A stretch of 6,037 bases of DNA from an uncultured Lachnospiraceae bacterium (GTDB taxonomy: Bacteria > Bacillota > Clostridia > Lachnospirales > Lachnospiraceae): the NCBI GenBank assembly GCA_946409475.1, contig CAMJWQ010000220.1:1-6037 (forward strand), given 5' to 3'. Below are positions 1 to 5,135 of this stretch, one piece after another. The notes beneath the pieces are model-generated. The model was not told where the DNA came from and made no database searches. It was given only the letters and a program-made list of their open reading frames with translations. Position 1 is the first letter of the stretch. Each line of letters starts with the position of its first letter. Both the position numbers and the translations under genes were made by a program.

Positions 1-185
1 ATAATAATATATTGCAGTATGAAAAAAACTTTTTTTAACCTTTTTATATCTTTTTGTATACTATAATCCATAAACTTACATATGAAGGCAAACATACAGG
101 CTGCTATGATAATTCCGAACAGTATGATTTCCAATGTGATCTTGCCGTTGAAAATAATCCATAGTATAACGAAAAGTATAAACAT
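1..185 (-). CDS. mnhE: Na+/H+ antiporter subunit E (MnhE/MrpE), N-terminal part, runs off the window edge
   Basis: Only the first 61 codons are visible; the gene continues past position 1. The translation starts MFILFVILWIIFNGKITLEI and continues through a second hydrophobic stretch to CKFMDYS and a basic segment (KDIKRLKK). An N-terminal hydrophobic helix with a W-x-x-x-N-G motif (residues 9-14), the T-L-E-x-x-L-F-G stretch (17-24) and the following K-F-x-D-Y are typical of the MnhE/MrpE family. These proteins are small membrane subunits of the Mrp multisubunit cation/proton antiporter, which exports Na+ using the proton gradient. The ATG at 185 is preceded by AAAGGA with about 7 bases of spacing. 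An upstream ATG at 201 is in another frame. The usual family length is about 160-170 residues, so roughly a third is present. The other Mrp subunits would be expected to lie to the left, outside the window. Family assignment is by recognition from a partial sequence. Confidence 0.82.
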   Translation of the reverse strand, partial: MFILFVILWIIFNGKITLEIILFGIIIAACMFAFICKFMDYSIQKDIKRLKKVFFILQYII

Positions 186-277
186 AAAGCGTTCCTTTCA
201 TAATGCCTACAGGAGGTAAAACAAATACCCGCTCTGCCTGTGCTTATTTTTCCTTCCATAAATTACATTTACATATT

Positions 278-307
278 ATTGTAACACAATTATTATCATA
301 AATGCAA
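278..307 (-). promoter_or_regulatory. Candidate sigma-A promoter for mnhE
   Basis: On the minus strand a TACAAT -10 element (278-283) is preceded by an extended -10 of the Gram-positive TRTGn form (TGTGT, 284-288). A weak -35, TTGCAT (302-307), lies 18 bp upstream. Transcription would begin around 271, leaving a leader of roughly 85 bases before the mnhE start at 185. The -35 directly abuts the hairpin that ends the gpsA operon, which fits a separate transcription unit. The match to the -35 consensus is poor, so the call rests mainly on the extended -10. Confidence 0.5.
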
Positions 308-337
308 GAAAGAGCCTGCTTTTTCTCAGACTCTTTC
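308..337 (-). terminator. Probable terminator of the DUF512-der-plsY-gpsA operon
   Basis: An 11-bp stem (308-318 paired with 327-337) encloses an 8-base loop, about 30 bases past the gpsA stop. In minus-strand RNA all 11 positions pair, with one G-U wobble at 315/330. In plus-strand RNA the same position is a C-A mismatch, so the structure favours the minus strand. The tract after the stem (UUGCAUUU) is a poor U-run, so termination may be weak or partial. Confidence 0.55.
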
Positions 338-367
338 CCTTCCGGTGCCTTGGCTTTCTTTATCATT

Positions 368-1378
368 TTATTCCCAGGGCAAATCGGAATGTTCAATTTT
401 TTTATCCCGAATCATTAAGTCATTCATGGCCTCTTTTGCGGATTTCCCTTCGAATAATACCTTATTCACCTGCTCAATGATCGGTATTTCCACCTGGTGC
501 TTTTCTGCCAGACTCATAGCCGCTTTTGCAGAATACACACCCTCCACTATCATTTTTACTTCCTTCATGGCTTCCTCCATACCATACCCTTTCCCAATAA
601 GCATTCCTGCCTTTCGGTTACGGCTGTGCAGGCTTGCACAGGTGACAATCAAATCACCGATACCCGTTAACCCGCTGAAGGTTTCACTCTTTCCTCCCAT
701 AGCTGTTCCCAGTCTGGTTATTTCTGCAATACCTCTTGTAATAAGGGCTGCTTTCGTATTATCGCCGCAGCCGAGGCCGTCGGCGATACCGGCAGCTAAA
801 GCAATAACATTTTTTAAGGCTCCGCCTAATTCGATTCCCAGGATATCAGGACTGGTATAGACACGGAAAACCTGATTCATGAATATATTTTGTAAATATT
901 CTGCCGTTTTTTTTGTTTCCGCACCCACTACACAGGTGGTCGGTATCCCTCTGCCCACCTCTTCCGCGTGGCTGGGTCCCGATAATACGGCAACATTTAC
1001 ATCTTTAAGCTCTTCCTTTATAATCTCCGATAAGGTCTTTAATGTAGCTTCTTCAATCCCTTTCGCCACATTTACGATAATCTGCCCTTCTTTCAGCTTA
1101 CCTTTTAAAAGCTTTGCCGTACTGCGTACATAGGGAGACGGTACCGCCAATATTAAAATATCCTTATGGGCCGTACATTCCTCTAAGTCCACCGTAAATA
1201 CTATCTCCGGCGGGAGCTTGACTCCCGGCAGCTTATCCTTATGCTCTCTTTCCCTTTGCAGCATTTCTATCTCTTCTTTTACAATTGACCAAACCATAAC
1301 ATGATGACCGTTCCCGCATAATAATGCGGATAAAGCTGTTCCCCAGCTTCCGGCCCCTATAATTCCTATTTCCGCCAT
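368..1378 (-). CDS. gpsA: Glycerol-3-phosphate dehydrogenase [NAD(P)+] GpsA
   Basis: This cytoplasmic enzyme reduces dihydroxyacetone phosphate to sn-glycerol 3-phosphate, the backbone of phospholipids. The 336-residue product is the normal family length. Visible signatures (numbered from the start chosen here) are the N-terminal Rossmann loop GAGSWG (8-13), the AKGIE segment around Lys106, SGPSHA (133-138), and ELGGALKN with the expected catalytic lysine near 189. NTKAALITRG (207-216) and GIGDLIVTC followed by SRNRKAG (about 239-258), which carries substrate-phosphate contacts, are also present. I chose the ATG at 1378: the ribosome binding site AGAGG (1386-1390) lies 7 bases before it but only 1 base before the upstream in-frame ATG at 1384. 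The resulting start, MAEIGIIGAGSWG, is also the usual GpsA N-terminus. The gene is the last of its operon, 10 bp after plsY, whose product uses the glycerol 3-phosphate made here. No lesion is visible. Confidence 0.97.
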   Translation of the reverse strand: MAEIGIIGAGSWGTALSALLCGNGHHVMVWSIVKEEIEMLQREREHKDKLPGVKLPPEIVFTVDLEECTAHKDILILAVPSPYVRSTAKLLKGKLKEGQIIVNVAKGIEEATLKTLSEIIKEELKDVNVAVLSGPSHAEEVGRGIPTTCVVGAETKKTAEYLQNIFMNQVFRVYTSPDILGIELGGALKNVIALAAGIADGLGCGDNTKAALITRGIAEITRLGTAMGGKSETFSGLTGIGDLIVTCASLHSRNRKAGMLIGKGYGMEEAMKEVKMIVEGVYSAKAAMSLAEKHQVEIPIIEQVNKVLFEGKSAKEAMNDLMIRDKKIEHSDLPWE

Positions 1379-1385
1379 ATTCATA

Positions 1386-1390
1386 CCTCT
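1386..1390 (-). promoter_or_regulatory. gpsA ribosome binding site overlapping the plsY stop
   Basis: AGAGG on the minus strand shares two bases with the plsY TAG stop (1389-1391). Its spacing of 7 bases to the ATG at 1378, against 1 base to the ATG at 1384, decides the gpsA start. The overlap means ribosomes ending plsY sit on the gpsA initiation site, which suggests translational coupling. Confidence 0.8.
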
Positions 1391-2030
1391 ATTTTTTCTC
1401 TTTTAAGTAGGTTTTGTTTTCCGTATGGGACAATAAACGCTTAATATTGGTTCTATGCTTATAAAAAGCCAATACCGCAAGGGCAAATACCAATGCATAT
1501 AATTCATACAACAAAGACTGGCTTAATCCGAAGAAACCAAGCTGGCCTAAAACAACTGTTTCTATCATTAAGCCTATGTATACCAATAAGGATCCCAGGG
1601 ATACATAATGGGTTAAAAAAAAGGTGGAAAAGAAAGTGATAATTCCTAAAATCGCCATAATCATATCAAAAGATAAGACAATGCCGGCCGTAGCAGCAAT
1701 ACCTTTTCCTCCTTTAAACTTTAAATAAAAAGGAAAATTATGGCCTAATATGGCGCCTGCGCCTGCATACATGGCTAATAATTTAATCATATGGGAATAC
1801 TCGTCCCTGAATAAAAGATTTACAATCACAATTGCCAGTATGGTTTTTAAGGTATCCCCTAAAAAGGTAATGAGCCCGGCCTTCAATCCCAGTGTCCTTA
1901 AAGCATTGGTGGTCCCTGCGTTCCCGCTGCCATGCTCCCTGATATCAATGCCGTGTAATCTGCCGTAAATATAACTGGTTTGAAATAAGCCGCAAAGATA
2001 CCCAATGAAAAGACAAATGATTCGAATCAT
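1389..2030 (-). CDS. plsY: Acyl-phosphate:glycerol-3-phosphate acyltransferase PlsY
   Basis: This integral membrane enzyme transfers an acyl group from acyl phosphate to position 1 of glycerol 3-phosphate, the first committed step of phospholipid synthesis in most bacteria. The 213-residue protein has the three conserved cytoplasmic motifs of the family: GSGNAGTTN (34-42), the FKGGKGIAATAG glycine-rich loop (105-116, after LGHNFPFYLK) and HRTNIKRLL (192-200). Several hydrophobic spans are visible, at about 1-20, 50-73, 83-98, 113-140, 145-166 and 172-190. I chose the ATG at 2030: GGGGAG (2037-2042) lies 6 bases ahead of it, and the start MIRIICLFIGYL begins directly with the first membrane helix. 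A longer in-frame start at 2051 would add seven polar residues (MNEGESN) translated from inside der. The start lies 1 bp after the der stop, and the stop overlaps the gpsA ribosome binding site. The product of the next gene, GpsA, supplies its acceptor. Confidence 0.97.
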   Translation of the reverse strand: MIRIICLFIGYLCGLFQTSYIYGRLHGIDIREHGSGNAGTTNALRTLGLKAGLITFLGDTLKTILAIVIVNLLFRDEYSHMIKLLAMYAGAGAILGHNFPFYLKFKGGKGIAATAGIVLSFDMIMAILGIITFFSTFFLTHYVSLGSLLVYIGLMIETVVLGQLGFFGLSQSLLYELYALVFALAVLAFYKHRTNIKRLLSHTENKTYLKEKK

Positions 2031-2031
2031 A

Positions 2032-3354
2032 TTACTCTCCCCTTCGTTCACGTATAATAAATTTTAACGGAGTTCCCCGAAACAGAAAGGCCTCCCTGAT
2101 TTTATTTTCAATATATCTGGTATAGGAAAAATGCATAAGCTCTTTATCATTAACAAAAATAACAAAAGTAGGAGGCTTAACGGCAACCTGTGTAATATAG
2201 TAAAGCTTAAGTCTCTTTCCTTTATCGGAGGGCGGCTGCTGTAAAGCGACGGCTTCCGATAAGATTTCATTTAATACCCCGGTTGCGACCCTGAGGGAAT
2301 GGTTTTCAATTACCAAATCAATCAGAGAAAAGAGCTTCGTTAACCTTTGCCCGGTTTTTGCGGAGATAAATAAATATTCCCCATAGGGCATAAAGGACAG
2401 TACGTTTTTAATGCGGTTCGTAAATTCATAAATGGTTTTATCATTCTTTTCAATCAGGTCCCATTTATTTACCACTACGATGATTCCCTTTCCTCTTTCA
2501 TGGGCTATACCTGCAATTTTAGCATCCTGTTCCGTAACACCCTCTGTGGCATCTATAACAATCACTACCACATCTGCTCTCTCTACGGCCGTAACCGTAC
2601 GGATAATCATAAAACGTTCCAGCTCTTCCTTAATCTTATTCTTTCTTCTAAGTCCTGCCGTATCAATAAATATATAGTGCTTGTCCTCATAAGTGATTTC
2701 GGTATCCACGGCATCTCTTGTCGTACCCGCAATATCTGATACAATTAACCGGTTCTCCCCTAACAGCTTATTGATGATAGAGGATTTCCCCACATTGGGC
2801 TTTCCTACTATGGCAATTCTCGGTCTGTCATCTTCCTCTTCCCCGGATTCCTCCACGGTAAAATGAGAAATGATTTCATCTAACATATCACCAATTCCCA
2901 ATCTGGAGGCTGCCGATATGGGAACAGGTTCACCGATACCCAGATTATAAAATTCATAGACATCAGCCATAAATTTATCAAAATTATCTACCTTATTGAC
3001 TGCCAGAACAATAGGCTTTTTCGACCTCCGAAGCATATCGGCTACTTTGGCATCGGCATCCGTAAGCCCCTGTCTGACATCCGTAAGAAAAATTATGACA
3101 TCAGCCGTATCAATGGCAATCTGGGCCTGTTCCCTCATCTGGGCTAATATGATATCTTTACTTTCCGGCTCAATTCCCCCCGTATCAATCATGGTAAAGG
3201 AACGGTCAAGCCAATTTATATCTGCATAGAGCCGGTCTCTTGTGATTCCCGGGGTATCCTTAACGATAGATATCCTTTCACCTGCCAGAACATTAAACAG
3301 AGTGGATTTTCCTACATTAGGACGTCCCACAATCGCTACAATCGGTTTACTCAT
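2032..3354 (-). CDS. der: Ribosome biogenesis GTPase Der (EngA)
   Basis: Der is an essential GTPase with two tandem G domains that helps mature the 50S ribosomal subunit. The 440-residue length is typical. The first G domain shows G1 GRPNVGKS (10-17), the switch TRD after DTPGI (38-40), G3 DTGG (57-60), G4 NKVD (120-123) and G5 SAA (147-149). An acidic linker (about 168-176) leads to the second domain: G1 GKPNVGKS (184-191), TTRD (211-214), G3 DTAG (231-234), G4 NKWD (296-299) and G5 SAK (331-333). The C-terminal KH-like RNA-binding domain covers about 350-440 and ends in a basic RERRGE tail. The ATG at 3354 follows AGAGGAG (3361-3367) with 6 bases of spacing. The start overlaps the end of the DUF512 gene by 8 bp, and plsY begins 1 bp after the stop, so this is an internal operon gene. 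All nucleotide-binding motifs are intact. Confidence 0.98.
   Translation of the reverse strand: MSKPIVAIVGRPNVGKSTLFNVLAGERISIVKDTPGITRDRLYADINWLDRSFTMIDTGGIEPESKDIILAQMREQAQIAIDTADVIIFLTDVRQGLTDADAKVADMLRRSKKPIVLAVNKVDNFDKFMADVYEFYNLGIGEPVPISAASRLGIGDMLDEIISHFTVEESGEEEDDRPRIAIVGKPNVGKSSIINKLLGENRLIVSDIAGTTRDAVDTEITYEDKHYIFIDTAGLRRKNKIKEELERFMIIRTVTAVERADVVVIVIDATEGVTEQDAKIAGIAHERGKGIIVVVNKWDLIEKNDKTIYEFTNRIKNVLSFMPYGEYLFISAKTGQRLTKLFSLIDLVIENHSLRVATGVLNEILSEAVALQQPPSDKGKRLKLYYITQVAVKPPTFVIFVNDKELMHFSYTRYIENKIREAFLFRGTPLKFIIRERRGE
2037..2042 (-). promoter_or_regulatory. plsY ribosome binding site inside the der coding end
   Basis: GGGGAG on the minus strand lies within the last codons of der, 6 bases ahead of the ATG at 2030. 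It selects that start over the upstream in-frame ATG at 2051, which has no comparable site. Its position supports der-plsY translational coupling. Confidence 0.75.
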
Positions 3355-4678
3355 CTTTGTCTCCTCTGACTATACTGTCAACTAAATCTCGTCCGCTTGA
3401 TTTTACAATATCTATTTTTACTTGTAAAGCCCTTTCCACGTCCGCCACCCTTTTGTCATCCAAAAATACGTCTTCTCCGCTTCGGAGCATATTACAAGGG
3501 AGCAGCAGCCGTGTACCTAAAATTCTGCCTTTTAGCTGGGTAATCAGATCCCCTGCCGTCAATAACCCGGATACGGTTATTCTCTCGCCAAAGAAATGAT
3601 TGATTACCGGATATACATGGATTACTAGGCGAGGGTATTTTTCCTTTATCTTATCTGTAATTTGTTTCAGGTAAGGATAGGCCAATAAACCGGTCGCCAA
3701 AGACATTTCACTCTTTTTATTATTTCCTTTCATTTTGCCGATGGCCTCTTCGGACTCATTCAATAATAACCGAATCATTCCCACTCCGTTTTCCAGCTGT
3801 AAATAACCATCGTAATTTTCTTCTTCCGGAATCGGCTCTTCTGCTAATAAGTACCACTCATCTCCTGCATGAATAAAATGGTATCCATATTTATCATAAC
3901 ATATTTTTTGATATTCATGTATTAAAGTAAGAACTTCTTTTGCATCTTCTTTTGAAAAAGGCTCTAAGGGTGCTAAGCCTTCCCGGTATTTGGTGATTCC
4001 AACAGGCACCACGGAAACACTTTTTAAATAAGGAATATATTTCATCAGGTCCTTGATTGACCTCATAAGCTCCCTGCCGTCATTAATCCCTTTGCATAAC
4101 ACAATTTGTCCGTTCATTTCAATACCGGCCTCAAACAGCCTTTCCGCCTTTTTTAAAGCGGTTCCCGCAAAACGATTGTTTAACATCCGGCAGCGCAGCT
4201 CCGGGTTTGTCGTCTGAAAGGATATATTAATGGGCTCTAGCCGGTATTTTATGATTCTGTCTAAATCCGCATCCTTTAAATTGGTAAGTGTCACATAATT
4301 ACCCTGCAGAAAGGATAATCGCATATCATCATCCTTGAAATACAGGGTTTCTCTCATACCCTTCGGCATTTGGTCGATAAAACAAAAAATACAGCGGTTG
4401 TGGCAGGATCTGTATTCGGACATTAAACCGTTTTCAAATTCAATCCCCAGGTCTTCCCCATATTCTTTTTCCACTTCCAGAAGCCATTCTTCTCCCTCTG
4501 CCTTTTGTAAGGTAATTTCAATGTATTCATCCTGTATGAAATACTGGTAATCAAAAACATCTTCAATGATTTGATCATTAATTTTAATAATTTTATCGCC
4601 GGGTTCAATCTGTAATTCTTCTGCTATACTACCCGGCTGTATGTGAAACACCGTATGAACTGTATGCTTATCTTTCAT
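3347..4678 (-). CDS. PDZ-like / radical SAM / DUF512 protein of unknown function
   Basis: A 443-residue protein of the DUF512 family, predicted to be a cytoplasmic iron-sulfur radical-SAM enzyme. An N-terminal PDZ-like region (about 8-60, with PGSIAEELQIEPGDKIIKIND) is followed by the cluster motif C-x3-C-x2-C (Cys92, Cys96, Cys99, in CHNRCIFC). Next come FLQGNYVTLTN (123-133) and a barrel segment with TTNPELR (156-162) and MLNNRFAG (165-172). The C-terminal half carries DUF512 features: GDEWYLLAEEPIPEEENYDGY (272-292), ENGVGMIR (296-303), ITVSGLLTAGD (367-377) and LLLPCNMLRSGEDVFLDD (391-408). The substrate is not known for this family. I chose the ATG at 4678 because AGAGGAG (4685-4691) lies 6 bases upstream. 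The open frame continues to an ATG at 4801, but that extension has no family character and covers the likely promoter. It is the first gene of an operon with der, plsY and gpsA, overlapping der by 8 bp. One oddity is SFQTTNP (153-159), where I would expect a histidine in place of the glutamine. Confidence 0.92.
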   Translation of the reverse strand: MKDKHTVHTVFHIQPGSIAEELQIEPGDKIIKINDQIIEDVFDYQYFIQDEYIEITLQKAEGEEWLLEVEKEYGEDLGIEFENGLMSEYRSCHNRCIFCFIDQMPKGMRETLYFKDDDMRLSFLQGNYVTLTNLKDADLDRIIKYRLEPINISFQTTNPELRCRMLNNRFAGTALKKAERLFEAGIEMNGQIVLCKGINDGRELMRSIKDLMKYIPYLKSVSVVPVGITKYREGLAPLEPFSKEDAKEVLTLIHEYQKICYDKYGYHFIHAGDEWYLLAEEPIPEEENYDGYLQLENGVGMIRLLLNESEEAIGKMKGNNKKSEMSLATGLLAYPYLKQITDKIKEKYPRLVIHVYPVINHFFGERITVSGLLTAGDLITQLKGRILGTRLLLPCNMLRSGEDVFLDDKRVADVERALQVKIDIVKSSGRDLVDSIVRGDKDE

Positions 4679-4684
4679 TACATT

Positions 4685-4691
4685 CTCCTCT
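4685..4691 (-). promoter_or_regulatory. Ribosome binding site of the DUF512 gene
   Basis: AGAGGAG on the minus strand stands 6 bases before the ATG at 4678 and is near-ideal. It fixes the start 41 codons inside the longest open frame. Confidence 0.85.
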
Positions 4692-4772
4692 AAGGGATTA
4701 TTACTATTTATATAAATTAATACATGACAATTTTTACATATTAATAGTTTTTCATAATTATGTCTACCAAAA

Positions 4773-4801
4773 AGTGTACCATGTAAATCAAATGAATTCA
4801 A
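4773..4801 (-). promoter_or_regulatory. Candidate sigma-A promoter of the DUF512-der-plsY-gpsA operon
   Basis: On the minus strand TTGAAT (4796-4801) and TACACT (4773-4778) are separated by 17 bp, and the -10 has an extended TGn element (TGG, 4779-4781). Each hexamer matches 4 of 6 consensus bases. Transcription would start near 4766, giving a leader of about 88 bases, AT-rich and without an evident riboswitch. A second pair further down, TTTACA with CATAAT, has 19 bp spacing and is less convincing. Confidence 0.5.
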
Positions 4802-4805
4802 TCAT

Positions 4806-4827
4806 TAAGAAAAAGTTAAGAAAAAGT
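4806..4827. repeat. Tandem 11-bp direct repeat (2 copies) upstream of the operon promoter
   Basis: The unit TAAGAAAAAGT occurs at 4806-4816 and again, identically, at 4817-4827, followed by a further TA. On the minus strand it reads ACTTTTTCTTA twice. It ends 4 bp upstream of the -35 hexamer of the candidate DUF512 promoter. Direct repeats with one-helical-turn spacing at this position resemble activator sites, for example the TTAACA-type boxes of PhoB/PhoP-family regulators. A simple AT-rich duplication is equally possible. Confidence 0.6.
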
Positions 4828-4838
4828 TATATTACAGG

Positions 4839-4875
4839 AAAACTGGCATTAGGATTCGCCCCTAATGCCAGTTTT
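4839..4875 (-). terminator. Strong hairpin terminator after the alcohol dehydrogenase / DJ-1 remnant unit
   Basis: A perfect 15-bp stem (4839-4853 with 4861-4875) encloses a 7-base loop. The stem core is GC-containing (ACTGGCATTAGG) and its ends are A/T runs, so either strand shows a hairpin followed by U residues. In the minus strand the run is UUUUCC. Since genes on both sides point along the minus strand, it most likely ends the upstream unit and insulates the DUF512 promoter. No plus-strand gene ends here. Confidence 0.75.
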
Positions 4876-4946
4876 TCTACAATCTGAGAGCTTTTCTTAT
4901 AAAAAGCTTTTGATTATGTATATACTTATGCCAAGATATGGCTGTA

Positions 4947-5122
4947 TCATACGGAAAAAGAATCTATATCTTTATCCTCATTCCAAATATATTCCATTTC
5001 CTGCACTATTTTTTTGGAAACCTCTCTCCCGTACCTATCCTCCATAAAACCTAATGCCATATCAATACCGGCCGATACGCCCGAAGAGGTATAGAACTTT
5101 CCAATAAAATATTGATCTTCAC
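4947..5122 (-). pseudogene. DJ-1/PfpI family gene, internally deleted and frameshifted
   Basis: The C-terminal part is clear: from 5102 down to a TGA at 4947-4949, 51 codons read GKFYTSSGVSAGIDMALG, then a helix with DRYGRE and EYIWNEDKDIDSF. This is the typical end of DJ-1/PfpI-family proteins of about 190-200 residues. It has no start of its own. Just upstream, in another frame, a GTG at 5122 follows AGAGGA with 8 bases of spacing and encodes VKINILL, which looks like the usual beginning of the same family (MKIN-x-LL-F). That frame then runs into the C-terminal DNA in the wrong register and stops at a TAG (5051-5053) after 23 codons. The simplest reading is an internal deletion of roughly 130-140 codons, with its junction at about 5101-5108. 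It removes the nucleophile-elbow cysteine region and shifts the frame. The remnant follows the alcohol dehydrogenase by 13 bp, so the two were probably co-transcribed. The N-terminal match is short and less certain than the C-terminal one. Confidence 0.8.
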
Positions 5123-5135
5123 CTTTGTTTCCTCT

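Noticed and set aside
209..241. Possible folded leader before mnhE (ACAGG/CCTGT outer pairs and GGTA/TACC inner pairs), and a plus-strand AGGAGG at 211-216
   Set aside because: The stems are short, separated by an uneven interior loop and match no riboswitch I recognise; the AGGAGG has no start codon or open frame behind it.
107..259. 50-codon minus-strand open frame from an ATG at 259, overlapping mnhE in another frame
   Set aside because: It has no ribosome binding site and no recognisable sequence, and it runs into mnhE, which has a good start and family character.
345..860. 171-codon open frame on the plus strand opposite gpsA
   Set aside because: It is antisense to a complete gpsA with all its motifs, has no ribosome binding site or family character, and its composition is what the opposite strand of a coding region gives.
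4753..4762. CATAATTATG palindrome in the DUF512 leader
   Set aside because: A 10-bp palindrome in AT-rich DNA is expected by chance and lies downstream of the proposed start without other support.
4679..4801. 41-residue N-terminal extension of the DUF512 protein, containing a CKNC pair
   Set aside because: The ribosome binding site at 4685-4691 points to the ATG at 4678, the extension overlaps the candidate promoter, and it does not resemble the PDZ-like start of the family.
4896..4915. 7-bp inverted repeat AGCTTTT/AAAAGCT between the DJ-1 remnant and the main terminator
   Set aside because: It is short, AT-rich and not followed by a U-run on the minus strand; the 15-bp hairpin downstream is the better terminator.
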